Below, piece by piece: positions 34,412 through 46,856 of a stretch of 64,000 bases of DNA (the first letter of the stretch is position 1; the number at the start of each line of letters is the position of its first letter). The position numbers and the translations under genes are program-made. Origin of the DNA: Gnetum montanum (taxonomy: Eukaryota > Streptophyta > Gnetopsida > Gnetales > Gnetaceae); assembly GCA_015680685.1 (NCBI GenBank), contig MNCI01013586.1, positions 33,157 to 97,156 on the forward strand, read 5' to 3'. The notes beneath the pieces were generated by a model that worked only from the letters and a program-made list of their open reading frames with translations, ran no database searches and was not told the DNA's origin.

Positions 34412-35251
34412 AGATGACCAGTAGCAAGGTACCCCTATGCCCAACCATATGAATCACAAGTGTTCATGTGTGATCCAATTGAATTATGCAAATTTTAACT
34501 ACTAAGTACACTAGAGCTATATAGTGTATGCGTGTTGTTCGTTCATTGTCTTCCCAGTCCCACTAGTAGAATGCAATTGTATGGTTAAGTGGGATTGAGG
34601 CATATGATTTTTATTGTTTTGTGTTTTTATGGAATTACTCACCTAGAATGAGAATAAAAGTAAGTGATTGAAAATAAAAGTAATTAATTGCTAAGTAACC
34701 TATAGTCTAATCTAGCCTAACACAAGTAACTATTCCCACTTCCCAGACACATCCTAAACTTTGTGCAAACATTGCTGGGCTATCAAATGCTAATTGTTTA
34801 TGAGCCACCAAGTGTCACACATATGCTCGAAGGGGTCGTGCTTGTGTAATTTAATAATTGCTTAATAGAAAAAAATTAATTGCTACATAAATAACATGAA
34901 TGTAAAGTGAATAAAATAAAATAAAATAAAATAAAATATAAATGCATAAGAAAGGAAAACTCAAGTGCTGTAAAGATGAATCAAAGAGCTCATTTTTATT
35001 GCCAACACAATGGTGTGCTCAGGTACATCAATGCTTGAATAAAGATCCGTTCACACTTAGACCTCCTACTGCAGGCATTTGGAAAATATTCTAACTTTCA
35101 AATAGATAGACTGCAAGTGTTTTGCTGCTTAACTACTAAAAACATGCTCCCAATTATGTGCCTGAGCACTGTATTTATAGACCCAAGAGTAACTTGAGAA
35201 TAACCGTTCTAATAATAATCATTGTAATAATTAGAGTAATCGCTCTCATCA
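34412..35251 (-). repeat. 3' LTR of element C
   Basis: 840 bp, ends ctcatca on the + strand. TATA (tatttata on +, 35172-35179) lies about 75 bases inside, so U3 is very short. A run of five aaaat units is at 34913-34937. Aligns with 56946-57811 throughout. Confidence 0.85.
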
Positions 35252-35262
35252 TACCTCCCCAA
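35252..35262 (-). other. Polypurine tract of element C
   Basis: On the minus strand ttggggaggta abuts the LTR. Element D has tcatgggggta in the same place. Confidence 0.75.
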
Positions 35263-37267
35263 TTGAATGAAAACTCATCCTCAAGTATAGAAGAAGAGGA
35301 ATAAGTTCTTTACAAAATATATTAGGGGGGTGTGTACTTATTTGACTAACATGTAGAGTGACATAGAGAAAATAGATAAATATAGAAGTGCCTGAGCATC
35401 CAATATTACAATTATGTACAAAATTGGTGTTCATGACAATAGGAAAGAAAACCAATGGATCCAAAGGACATCAAACCCCTCTTGGCAATAGAAGAATAAG
35501 GGAGAGGTAGAAGAGATCCAATAATTATGAACAATCTCTTGTGAGTGATATGGTTGCATCCTCCTTGGTGATGATAGTCCTACTTCCAATCCACGCTTCC
35601 CACTGCAATCACAAAAAAACCAAGGATTAGTATATATAGTATGTAAATAATGGATGAATACCTTGTCTTGTTGGTGATTTTATCTAGCTAAGTTATGATT
35701 GTGATAGATTGATTGCTTGATATCGTTAGTGGAAAGATTGACGAATGGGTTAAATAAGAGAAGCGATCCATACAATTTAGAAAAAGCTTGATACAAGGAG
35801 TAGTGGAAAAAGGGTATTCACAACAATAAAAAGGAATTCATTACAAACAATTGTGAAGGTGCATATAATTTAGATGACATGGATGGGGTAAATAAAAAGA
35901 ATTTGATTATAACAATGTCTAAGGATAACAAAATTAACTTAACCAAACCAAAAGATATGCAAGTGGGTCCTCTCCAAAGCAGGCATAGGCCTTTTATGCC
36001 TTTGCATGACATCAAACCAAGGAGTTTGTGGGCTCCATGGATGATTAACGAGTATGGAAAATTAAGTGCAAAAACCCAAAAGTAACTAACAAAGAGACCT
36101 AACACATCAAACCAAAACATAAAATTAAAATATGAAACTGACAGTGAGGTGAGATATGGAAAGCATAGATGGATGACAGAGAAACTGGAATGGAGTTCCT
36201 AATTATGGTCACATATAGCCTCTTGTAAAGTTTGTGATTAATTGACTTAGTAGGATCCTTCCTTAGTTCATATCAAAACCAACCACTTTCAGTGACTTTG
36301 CATCGACATTCTAAGGCTAGTCCATCCCTTGAGACATAAGAATGCTCCCACAAAACAACCACTGTTCCAAATAGAAAAGAAGGTAGGAAGTGTAAAAGGG
36401 CCTTAGTTAGAGGAGACGAAACAAGTCTCATAACCAATGCTTGTAGCCATTTTTATTTGGTCTAAAGGGTGTGATTTGAATTCTCATGTTTTTTTTAATG
36501 GAAACCATACTATGTAAAGACCCATGCAATTTTCACATATATTTGTTCCAAGTGATGTGCTTTGAATTTGTCTTTTTTTTTTTGGTGATGAGGACCATAC
36601 CATGCAATGACTTATTTGACTTCCTATTATGAAATGACATGGAACGGTGAGAAGCTTACAAGAACACTCCTACACATAGGAAAATAGAAAAGCACAAAGA
36701 ACATCACATTCCTTTGAAGCCACACCCTGTCCAAACCTTTGATTCCTTTCCAATTCCAGAAACTACACAAGTCATCAATTTCTTAAAGTTGCATTAATGA
36801 AAAAGAGACTGCATGCTTCCAAAACAAGGAAAATCATAGAGTAAGTGGATGAGTGAATGATGTGGACTCACTGCCTATTACATGAAAAGAAACCATGGTC
36901 AGAAACCAAACACCAACAATCAAATTACAAATGAAACATACTATCATCAAGTAATGCATTACCATTATACTTGCCACCTTATTAGCAGAAAAAATAGAGA
37001 AACACACCAAACATAAGCAAATATAACGATAAAAGAGAGTAGATAATAGATATTGAAATATATTAATGATGGTGTAAAACAAAAACTAAGAAAAGACCAA
37101 TAACTTAAAAAATACAAATATGTAAAAAAGAAAATGTAAAACAAAGAAGATGAAAATAAAAAGTTGTAAAACCAAAAATGTGTAAAAAAAATTCAAAAAT
37201 TGAGGAGTCACATAAAGTGTTAGTATGGATGGCCATCTCCCCCACAACTAAGTTGGAAGGGAGAGAT
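35263..37267 (-). other. Region between integrase and 3' LTR of element C
   Basis: About 2 kb without a long frame. Segments match the same region of element D: gtgggtcctctccaaagcag (35962) against the 61336 region, and the minus-strand peptide G-E-M-A at 37215-37260 against 62430-62460. It is therefore an old family feature. An env-like origin is possible but nothing identifies one. Confidence 0.55.
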
Positions 37268-37712
37268 TCAAAAAATTGAGTGTGGTTGTCCATCTGACAA
37301 GGTGTTTGTTGCATTGGTTGGCTTGGGCTCATGGAAAAGTTTTACTTGTTGAATGTTAACTAGTTGTTTCTTATTTGGGCTATCAAGTTTGTAGATGATC
37401 ATGGCCCCAAATGGAAAAGTTTCATCTATGATGTAAGGTCCTTCCCACAATGTTTGAAATTTAGTTATTGGAGTATAGGTGCAAGATTCTAATAGAGAAC
37501 CTTATCTCTTGATTGAAACTTGACTTTTCTTATTTTGAGGTCATGGTATTTTTTGTTGAATGCCTTATGCATTTCATTGGATGATAGGGCCATTAACTAA
37601 TTTTTTTATCAAGTTAAGACTCATTAATTGTTATTTCTGTGCTAGGCTTAGATCTAGGTCAAGGTCACAGGCAGTGGAGAGCGTACGGAGCTTGGATTGG
37701 ATGGGAAAAGTT
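37268..37712 (-). pseudogene. Integrase C-terminus of element C
   Basis: Minus-strand frame reads W-E-G-P-Y-I-I-D-E-T-F, Y-K-L-D-S-P, then V-K-L-F-H-E-P-K-P, stopping at 37268. This is the integrase tail after the catalytic core. It is separated from the rest of integrase (51111 onward) by element B. Confidence 0.8.
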
Positions 37713-37717
37713 GGTAG
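37713..37717. repeat. Target-site duplication, left copy (element B)
   Basis: ggtag, repeated at 51106-51110 directly after the right LTR. Confidence 0.9.
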
Positions 37718-39518
37718 TGTTTTGACCTAAATCATCGGTGTGAGGCTAGAAGGGAAACAGACACCAAGAGATCATCGGGCAGCCATAGCTGACCCTAGCT
37801 TCTCTTGAGGGCAAGTTGGAAAAGGAAACGAAGGCAGAGTGCCTTGGATGGTTTGCACACAAATCAACCAAGGACTTCCCTGAGTGTAAGCTATGGCTAG
37901 TGCTGGGGTTATCGTAAACGATGTAAATGGGATGTAAACAGAATGCAAACAACGACACAAAATGTAAACAAAGCGTACTGAATTATAAATAAAGCATAAA
38001 CAGAGCTATATTGTAAACAAAGCATAAATAGAACTAAAAAATGTAAATGGAAAACAATGAACTGTATTGTATTGTTTAATAAAAAGGTATGCACCGGTCA
38101 AAGTGTAGCTACACGTGTGGATGGCAGGTCAAGCACTAAGCCCTGGGATGATGTCTGAAGTGATGTGATGAATGTCAGAAATGCTTGGATGCCAATAGTC
38201 AGGTGTGCCGAGCGCCCAAGAATTACAGGTTCTATCCTCCCTTAGAATTTACAATCTCTCCAATTTTTGCCTCCCCCGATTCATGTGAATTGATAGGATA
38301 TTTATAGGGTAGGGTCAAGCTCCAACACAAAATTTCCAGAATGGAATCAACGGCAGGGAGATGAAAGGAAAGTGGATCTAGTGACATGTATCCAATGGAT
38401 AGTTGTGTTCGGGTTGGATGCATGTTGGCGAGAGTTGGATGTGTGTCGGCAAGCTACATTCTTGACCAGGTGCATTGCATTTTACAATTTATGGGTTATT
38501 CAAGCCCATGAAAGTACATTTAATTTAGACCATGAGGGCCTAATTATCCCACAAATAAAAATTTACAATGAAATGTATGACGGAAATTTGATCTATCCTG
38601 CTCGAAACTTCTTCGTCCCTGAGTTTTTCTGAAATTTTCTGGAATTTTTTGGAAGTTGCTGATGCTAAAATTTTTTTGCCATTTTCTGAAATTTTTTTGG
38701 AAGTCGATGAATAGTGTTCACGCGATGAATAGTGTTTACACTGTGAATAGTATTTATGCGATGAATAGTATTTATGCTGTGAATAGTGTTCACGTGATGA
38801 ATAGTGTTTACACTGTGAATAGTGTTCACGCGATGAATAGCGTTTACGCTATGAATAGTGTTCATGCGATGAATAGTGATTTACACATTCTTACACTATG
38901 CAGCGTAAGAAAATATAGCCCCAGCGTAATCAACTGAAAAAACCTCATTTAAGACCCGAATTTTGATTTTCTGGAGGCTGAAAACTACTAACGCTGAGAA
39001 TTTTCTGAAAGTTGCTGATGTTGAGAACTTTATGCCATTTTTTAAAATATTTTCTGAAATTTTTTGGAAGTCGATGTATAGTGTTCATGCGATGAATAGT
39101 GTTCATGCTGTGAATAGTGATTACGCTGTGAATAGTATTCACGCGATGAATAGTGATTTATGCTGTGAATAGTGTTCACGCGATGAATAGTGATTTATGC
39201 ATTCTTACGCTATGCAGCGTAAGAAAATGTAGCCCCAGCTTAATCAACTTAAAACACCTTATTTAAGGCCCGAATTTTGATTTTCTGGAGGCTGGAAACT
39301 GCTGAGGACCTTGGTGAAGGTCATGGGGGGTCCTTGTGCTTGATTTTAGCCTGTTTTGACTCAGTTTCAGGGCCCCAAAAGTTGGTGATGCTGATCCTTA
39401 CATGTTGTGATCTGTGGACCCCAGGGAAACCTTGCTTGCTCCATGGTGGATTACTTGAAGCCGTTTTAGAGGCTCTGAAGTTGTCTGGAAGTGTTGCTAA
39501 AATTTTTGTGGTGTTTCA
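37718..39518 (-). repeat. 3' LTR of element B
   Basis: 1801 bp; on the minus strand TGAAACACC...AAAACA. TATA at 38299-38306 (tatttata on +). Contains two arrays of an 18-bp unit (38706-38880 and 39068-39195). It is 185 bp longer than the 5' LTR, mainly through array copy number. Confidence 0.92.
38706..39195. repeat. 18-bp minisatellite arrays in LTR of element B
   Basis: Units of the form atgaatagtgttcacgcg / gtgaatagtgtttacgct alternate. About ten units lie at 38706-38880 and seven at 39068-39195, each array followed by the same 50-base segment (cttacrctatgcagcgtaag). Frames showing M-N-S-V-H-A repeats derive from it. Confidence 0.88.
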
Positions 39519-39537
39519 TTAGCCCCTCTTTGTTGAC
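39519..39537 (-). other. Polypurine tract of element B
   Basis: Minus strand gtcaacaaagaggggctaa directly before the LTR, nearly identical to that of element A. Confidence 0.85.
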
Positions 39538-40896
39538 ACCTGGAGGAATCCACTTGAGAGGCGTCAACAAAGAAGTGCAAAACACCATGAACAACAAAGC
39601 ATCAAACATTAACCGTCAGCCCTTGGCCGGATGCCATCACACTGTTTTTAAAAGTACATGGGATTGAGGGGATGTGATTCAAGATGCAGGGGATTGTAAC
39701 TAGAGGAAGTCGAGAGTTGATCAAGGGTTATGATTGCTATCAAGATTGTGGGAGAGGAGTGCTCTTATATGAATGAGCTATATTTTGGTCCTTGTCCAGA
39801 GCCAATGTTCAGCAGACTTGGAGCCAAGACATAGGAAGTGCGTTCTTTGGAGAAACATGACTCTTATAGAGTGTTTACGAGGCCTGTTGTAAACAGCCAA
39901 AGCCACGTGGTGATGTGCAACATGGTCTCTTTGAGACACAAGTGTGACTATTTTTCAAGACAATTTCCTTCTTACCTAGGGCTTGTATGAGAATGGCCAA
40001 TAGTCTTTTATTTATGATGTCAACAAGGTCATGAAGACCTTTTTTGTGCATTTTGCTCTTTGACCTTTTTTGATTTTTCTTTTTTGTTTATTCTTTTCAT
40101 TTTTTTCCTTTCTTTGTCTTTCTTTTTCATCATTTTTTTCGGTCTTTTTGAAAGAGCTTGCTTTTTGTGTCGTACTCGTGTTTGAGCACTTGAATTTTGC
40201 ATCATGTACTATGTATTGTGTTTTGCTTCGCAACTGCTTAGAGAGCTACAGTATACAATAGTGTATCAAGAGTTTTGAGGTGAGTAGAATGTATCAAGGG
40301 GATATAATTCGATAGGATAAGGGAGCATGATGGGGAATAGGGAATGTATCAGGAGTCAGGACTGTACTTATGAATGGATTGATTAACCCAGTCACGTGTG
40401 TCAAGAAAAATGTGATACCTTGTCGTCATGATGAAGTGCATCTATGCACGAACGCCTCAGAAGTGTCATCCTACAAACACAACTCCAAGAAGACAAGAAA
40501 ACCATAAATGAAACAATTAGCTAAACACTTTAGACAAGGAGATGGAGTCACCACGTGCAATTTTTAAAGTAGACAGAATCATGAACAGCATGAGATGAAT
40601 CATGCAACAAGTCTTTGTGGAATAGGAACAACCAACTGCAACAACAGATCTTTTCAAGTTTTTCCTAGTCGTTGATGATGTCACTAGTTTATAGTCTTAG
40701 TGGACTGTTGTGGATTATTTTTACATCATAACCCCTTGGACAATGCTAGTTTAGCATCGTAGCGGATAGTGCATTGCTAGTTTATAGTCATAGCAGACTG
40801 TGAAGAGGCAAACTAGTTTATAGTCTTAGTGGACTCTGGATGCTAGTTTCATGTCATGGTAGATAGATGTAGCAGTTTAGTGTCATACTGGACAGA
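39538..40896 (-). other. 3' untranslated region of element B
   Basis: No coding signature. Degenerate agtttatagtcttagtggac-type units occur at 40670-40890, equivalent to 18080-18300 of element A. A T-rich patch at 40060-40150 explains the charged frames seen there. Confidence 0.6.
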
Positions 40897-41130
40897 ACTC
40901 GGTGGTATCAGTTTTAAGTCATGATCCAAGACTATTCTGTGATATTAGTTTTAAGTCATGATTTAGGACTATTTTGTGGTATCAGTTTTAAGTCATGATC
41001 CAGGACTATTCTGTGGTATCAGTTTAAAGTCATGATGGCAGGACTACTCTGTGGTATTAGTTTAAAGTCATGATGCCAGGACTACTCTACGATATCAGTT
41101 TAAAGTCATGATGCCAGGACTATGACGTAC
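40897..41130 (-). repeat. 37-bp minisatellite, 3' region of element B
   Basis: About six copies of ggtatcagtttaaagtcatg plus atgccaggactactctgt. The reverse complement corresponds to the 37-bp unit of element A (17849-18073), with the atcatga and aaactgatacca words conserved. Confidence 0.85.
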
Positions 41131-41140
41131 CTCAAGTTTG

Positions 41141-44100
41141 TCAGACATAGTACCTTTTCAAGTACAAATGGTTTGTAGGATTGGTGAACTCATTTCTGTT
41201 CATGTCAGTAATCTTAAATGCTCCATTGTTGTATGCCTTGGTGACTAAATGAGGTCCTTCCCAGTTGGCTGAGGATTTATTTGGATGTTCTCGAGCGGCC
41301 TTAAGGACTAGATCTCCTTCTTTGATCAGGCATTTATGGAGATCGTGCTTGTGCCTTTGTCTCTACTATTTTTGGTACCATTCAATTTGATCAAGAGTTT
41401 GTACACGTTCCTCCTCTACCCAGTCGAGGTCAGCAATGCGCAATTCATTGTTTTGACTTTCATCAAGGAGATCGGAGAGAGTTATCCGCAATGAGGGAAC
41501 TTGCAATTCTAAAGGTAAAACAGCTTCAGATCCATATACAAGACTATATGGAGTTTTACCTGTGGAGGTTTGATGTGTCGTTCTGTAAGCCCACAATGCG
41601 TAGACTAATTGCTCATGCCATCATTTCTTGCTTTGATTCATCATCTTTTTGAGCACTATGATGATAGTTTTGTTTGTAGCCTCTACTTGACCATTGCTCT
41701 ATGGGTAGTAAGGTGATGAAAATGCATATTTAATGCCTAGACTTTCACAAAAGCTTTTGGTATCTACACTGCTGAATTATGGCCCATTGTCGATAACGAT
41801 GGTCATTGGAATACCAAAACAAGTTACAATATTTTCCATTATAAAGATGAAAACGTGTTTTGACGTGGTCTTCCTAAGAGGAATAGCTTCCATCCACTTT
41901 GTGAAATATTTAGTTGTAGTGATAATGAAGCTATGGCCTGCTGAGGATGATGGCGTTATTGGTCTAATTAAGTCTAAACCCCATTTTTGGAATGACCATG
42001 TGATTTGTGTGGTATGCAGTGTGTTAGGTGGCACATGTATCAGATTACCATGTTTTTGGCAGATGTCACATGTTCTAACCTTGGAGATGCAATCGTATTC
42101 CATGTGTGGCCAGTAACAGCCTAAGCACCTAATCTTTGTTGCCATTGCTTTAGGTGCTATGTGCCCTCCACAAAGTCCTTTGTGGATCTATTCTACAATC
42201 ATTTGACCATCAGTGCTACTAACGCATATTAGTAGAATACCTTCTTATGATTTACAACATAAGGTATCACCTATTAATGTGTATTGGCAGGAACATTTTC
42301 GTACGGCGTCCTTTTGAGCATTTGTCAAGTGTTGTGGAGGTTCACCTCTTAGAAGGTACTCTTTTACGTCATCATACCATTCTATTGCGTGTGTTGTACT
42401 AACAGATGCTATAGGTAATTCATTTAGAGTGTTAATTATAGGTTCGACACAACTGGTTATAGAACTAGGCAATGCATGTAACATTTCAGGTGTCATGTTT
42501 AAGGCTAGTGTGGCAAGTGCATCAGCGATGGTATTCTTGCTTCTAGGGATGTGTTGTATATCCACTTCTACTAGTTGTCTCACTAGATGTTTAGTCAGAT
42601 CACAATATGGTTGCAAATGGAGAGCTTTGCATGTGTAGAATTCAGTGACTTGATTAATAACCAATTGCAAATCACCTTGAACTACAAGGAGTGAGATTCC
42701 CGAAGTTAACGCTACTTGAAGTCCTCTAAGAAGACCTTCATATTCTGCTACGTTATTGGTGCAAGGAAAGTTTAAGTGGTAGGCAGAAGGTTGGATTTCT
42801 CCAAAGGGGTATGTTAAAATAGTTATGGCACTTCCTTCTTGAGAGGTTGAGGCTCCATCAAAGTAGAGGATTGCCTCATAATCATTAGGTACAGTGTCTA
42901 TACTGTTAACATTTTCATCTGGAAATTTAGGGTTTATCATTGCTTGATCGTGTGTGGGTGAGACGGTTAGTTGTGTGGCTATTGCTTGACCTTTTGTGGA
43001 AGATTGAATGACATAGTGTAAATCAAACTCTGCAATCATGGCTTTCCACCTAGCTAACCTACTTGACTCATAGATGTTATTAGTGATGGCACGAAGAACA
43101 TTATCCTTGCAAATGATGTAGACTTGATTACGGAAGAGATAATGTCACCATTTCTTCAAAGAGAAGACAAGGGCGAGGCATGATTTTTCTACGTTGTTGT
43201 ATCATTGTTCATGGGCTATTAAAGCATGGATTAGATAGTATACAGGGATTTCAACCCCATCTTGACGTTTTTGACAAAGCATGGATGTGATGGAAGAACC
43301 GGAAGTTGCAAGATAGATGTAGAAAGGTTTGTCACTTTATGGAGGATAAACAATTGGTAGCTGGGCTAGCTCTTGTTTTATGTTCTCAAATGCTTCTTGG
43401 CATTGTTGAGTCCATTGGAAATGTACATTCTTTCGTAGTAGATGTTGCATGGGACTCAACTTATCCGTTAGCCTTTCGATAAAGCATCTAATGAATTGCA
43501 TCCTACCTTGGAGGCCATGTAGTTTAGTAAGGTTTCTTGGTGGTTGCATATTGGTTATCGCTTTAACCTTATCGAGGTCTACCTATATCCTTGTTTCGGA
43601 AACTAGGAAACCAAGCATTTTGCCCGTTTTAACACCGAACACAAACTTTTTTGGATTGAGCCTAAGGTCATATTTGAGACAATGTTTAAGCACTAAGTCT
43701 AGATCTTTTGCATGTTGTTCAATTGTTTTAGACTTGACTACTATATCATCAACATAATCATTGAGAAAATTGAGCATGTAATCACTAAATATGTATGTCA
43801 TTGCTCGTTGATATGTAGCACCTGCATTTTTAAGGCCAAATGACATCATCGTATAACAAAATGTTCCCCAAGGTGTCATAAAAGTTGTTATTAGTTGATG
43901 CTCTAGATTAATTCTTATCTGATTGTAGCCTAAAAATTCATCCATAAAGGATAACAGTGCATGTCCAGCTATTGTGTGAATAAGTTGATCAATGTTGGGC
44001 AGGGGAAAGTCATCTTTTATAGTGCTATGTTGAGGTCACGGAAGTCAATGCATATGCATATACTACCATTCTTCTTGGGGACTACAATAATGTTTGATAC

Positions 44101-44616
44101 CCAATCAGAATAGTTGATGGCTTGGATGAAACCGGCTTGATAGAGCTTTGTGATATCAGCGCGGACTGCTAATGCCACTTCGGGTCTAACCTTTTGTGCT
44201 TTTTGCTTTACTGGTTTAATTTTTTCATCAAGAATAATGTTATGTTGGATGATCTGGGGGTCTAGTCCTAGCATGTCTGTATATGACCATGCGAACATTT
44301 TTATGTTATCTTTTAAAACCTAAGTGATGTCACCTACAAGTTGTGGATCTAGTAAGGCACTTAATTTCAAGGTCCTAGCTTCGTCATTGATTCTGGTAAT
44401 GGGGATTTCAACCAAAGGATCTTCAGTGATATTGTTAGCTTCTAGATCTACAGTTTTAGCTACATTTTTAGGCCAATCTGACATTTCTTGAGTGGAGGCT
44501 ATCAAATCAGTATAGGTGGATGGATTTAGATCCAAAGATTTTGGGCGGATCACTCTTTCTACATATCCGTATGGTTTGTTAAGAGACAATATTGAGAGGA
44601 TGTTGTTGGTGGCCAT
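41141..44616 (-). pseudogene. pol: pol of element B: RT - RNase H - second RNase H - integrase
   Basis: Starts at ATG 44616 (M-A-T-N-N-I) just after a ggcag acceptor-like site and ends with TGA at 41143-41141. RT has V-P-K-K-N-G-S-I, D-E-F-L-G-Y-N-Q-I and Y-V-D-D (43745-43756). A one-base deletion near 44022 shifts the frame after R-D-L-N-I-A compared with element A; from there one frame runs to the end with several stops. The archaeal-type RNase H block (43039-42245) is intact: Y-F-D-G-A-S, A-E-Y-E-G-L-L-R-G-L, D-A-L-A-T-L-A. Integrase keeps C-D-I-C-Q-K-H, I-D-N-G-P and N-G-Q-V-E-A-T-N-K. Confidence 0.88.
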
Positions 44617-45501
44617 GATGCTCACTCCTGCCAATTAAAATAGGAGCAAAATAAGAGACACTCCCTCAGTAGGAGAGTTACAAAGTGTAAACAAACATAG
44701 GATAACTAAGCTGGTGGGATGTATAAAGACTAATGTAATGGCCTGAATTTGATTATGGTAAAATGGTTGCACTATTTCATCATCTTGATGTTTTATGTAA
44801 ATATTTTTGTTGTTTTTCATGTTTTTTTTTTCATGTTTTTCTTTATTTTCCAGAGTATATGTGTACCACTAAATGTAACATAAATTTCTAAAGTATAAAG
44901 CAAGATGTAAGGTAAATACTTGGAAAAGAAAGCAACGACCGTGCAAGAATCTAAATCATAACTTGTAACCTGTAAGTGAAAATTCAATGTAAGATGACGA
45001 GAGTTTGTAAATCTATAACTTTTTGGCTTTAGTTTAAAGCCATTTTGGGCTTGGTACATCAGTTTAAAGTCTAGATGGACTACTGCATCTGTTGTTAAAG
45101 AAAGGATTACCAGTTTTATGCCATGGTGGGCCAAAAGTAGTAATGTTTTCAAGAATTTTTAAATGGAACCAGTCATTTCTGACCATGGCTAGTTTAATGT
45201 CATTACAGACGTTTGTTGGCAGTTTTAATGTCATACTGGAAGTGTCGTAGTTTAACATCATTTCAGACAATTTGTAGTTTAACGTCATTTCGGACAGTTC
45301 GTAGTTTAACTTCATTTTAGATAGTTTGTAGTTTAACATCATTTCAGACAGTTCATAGTTTAACGTCATTTCAGAAAGCTCGTAGTTTAACATCATTTTA
45401 GACAGTTCGTACTTGAACATCATTTCGAACAGTTTGTAGTTTAACATCATTTTGGACAATTCATAGTTTAATGTCATTTTGGATAGTTCGTCTCATTCGT
45501 T
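44617..45501 (-). other. Protease-RT spacer of element B
   Basis: Only 885 bp, against 5.9 kb in element A. Holds the 27-bp array (45205-45490), looser gtttaaagtc units to about 45000, and AT-rich DNA. No antisense exons are present. Confidence 0.75.
45205..45490. repeat. 27-bp minisatellite after protease of element B
   Basis: About ten copies of the form gtagtttaacatcatttcag plus acagttc. The 27-base period gives a minus-strand frame repeating nine residues (M-M-L-N-Y-E-L-S-E), which I take as a by-product. The core gtttaac is the complement of the gttaaac core seen in element A. Confidence 0.88.
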
Positions 45502-45729
45502 CTAGCTATTGAGTTGCCTCTTAATATTTTGTAACTTAATGTGTGGGGCTAGGTGTATGGGTATGATTTTATATTCACCTTCCCCTTCATTGGTGATATC
45601 AAAGGGTAGTTTTGACCAAGAAACATCAGTAGGAATGGTTCCTATGTCTGTGTCTTCTTGTGTTTCTTCAGTGCTAGTTGAATTGTGAGTCAACGTTGAG
45701 TTCACGTTCTGATGTATGTTCATGGTTTC

Positions 45730-46679
45730 NNNNNNNNNNNNNNNNNNNNNNNNNNNNNNNNNNNNNNNNNNNNNNNNNNNNNNNNNNNNNNNNNNNNNNN
45801 NNNNNNNNNNNNNNNNNNNNNNNNNNNNNNNNNNNNNNNNNNNNNNNNNNNNNNNNNNNNNNNNNNNNNNNNNNNNNNNNNNNNNNNNNNNNNNNNNNNN
45901 NNNNNNNNNNNNNNNNNNNNNNNNNNNNNNNNNNNNNNNNNNNNNNNNNNNNNNNNNNNNNNNNNNNNNNNNNNNNNNNNNNNNNNNNNNNNNNNNNNNN
46001 NNNNNNNNNNNNNNNNNNNNNNNNNNNNNNNNNNNNNNNNNNNNNNNNNNNNNNNNNNNNNNNNNNNNNNNNNNNNNNNNNNNNNNNNNNNNNNNNNNNN
46101 NNNNNNNNNNNNNNNNNNNNNNNNNNNNNNNNNNNNNNNNNNNNNNNNNNNNNNNNNNNNNNNNNNNNNNNNNNNNNNNNNNNNNNNNNNNNNNNNNNNN
46201 NNNNNNNNNNNNNNNNNNNNNNNNNNNNNNNNNNNNNNNNNNNNNNNNNNNNNNNNNNNNNNNNNNNNNNNNNNNNNNNNNNNNNNNNNNNNNNNNNNNN
46301 NNNNNNNNNNNNNNNNNNNNNNNNNNNNNNNNNNNNNNNNNNNNNNNNNNNNNNNNNNNNNNNNNNNNNNNNNNNNNNNNNNNNNNNNNNNNNNNNNNNN
46401 NNNNNNNNNNNNNNNNNNNNNNNNNNNNNNNNNNNNNNNNNNNNNNNNNNNNNNNNNNNNNNNNNNNNNNNNNNNNNNNNNNNNNNNNNNNNNNNNNNNN
46501 NNNNNNNNNNNNNNNNNNNNNNNNNNNNNNNNNNNNNNNNNNNNNNNNNNNNNNNNNNNNNNNNNNNNNNNNNNNNNNNNNNNNNNNNNNNNNNNNNNNN
46601 NNNNNNNNNNNNNNNNNNNNNNNNNNNNNNNNNNNNNNNNNNNNNNNNNNNNNNNNNNNNNNNNNNNNNNNNNNNNNNN
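45730..46679. other. Assembly gap (950 N)
   Basis: By comparison with element A the missing part should hold most of the Pro-rich linker and the protease active site, roughly 1.4 kb in A. The reading frames on the two sides do not agree if the N run is taken as exact, so its length is probably an estimate. Confidence 0.95.
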
Positions 46680-46735
46680 GGTATGTTTGTTGTGGCAACT
46701 AAAGGAGGTATGCGGATGATGAATGGTCTTTGTGA

Positions 46736-46856
46736 TGCGGGAGACATGCGGATGATAAAAGGAGCTTGAGTTGATGTTGGGGTAGGTGTGTTTTCNTGCG
46801 GGAGACATGCGGATGATAAAAGGAGCTTGAGTTGATGTTGGGGTAGGTGTGTTTTC
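46736..46856. repeat. N-linked 60-bp direct duplication (probable assembly join)
   Basis: 46736-46795 and 46797-46856 are identical 60-mers separated by a single N at 46796. Counting only one copy lets the gag frame continue through M-S-P-A-S-Q-R-P-F-I-I-R-I-P, whereas the duplicate shifts it. Same signature as 4498-4617. Confidence 0.9.

Noticed and set aside
35263-37267. env-like gene of element C
   Set aside because: The region is conserved with element D but contains no long frame, signal peptide or membrane segment that I can support.
38665-38937. Frames with M-N-S-V-H-A or I-H-S-V-N-T repeats on both strands
   Set aside because: Shadows of the 18-bp LTR array.
38706-39195. CRISPR-like regular direct repeats
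   Set aside because: 18-bp units are contiguous with no unique spacers, lie in an LTR and the genome is a plant's.
45064-45477. 137-residue minus-strand frame of nine-residue repeats
   Set aside because: Product of the 27-bp minisatellite; element A has no homologous protein at this place.
45502-46769. Very long frames across 45.5-46.8 kb
   Set aside because: They exist only because the 950-N gap contains no stops.
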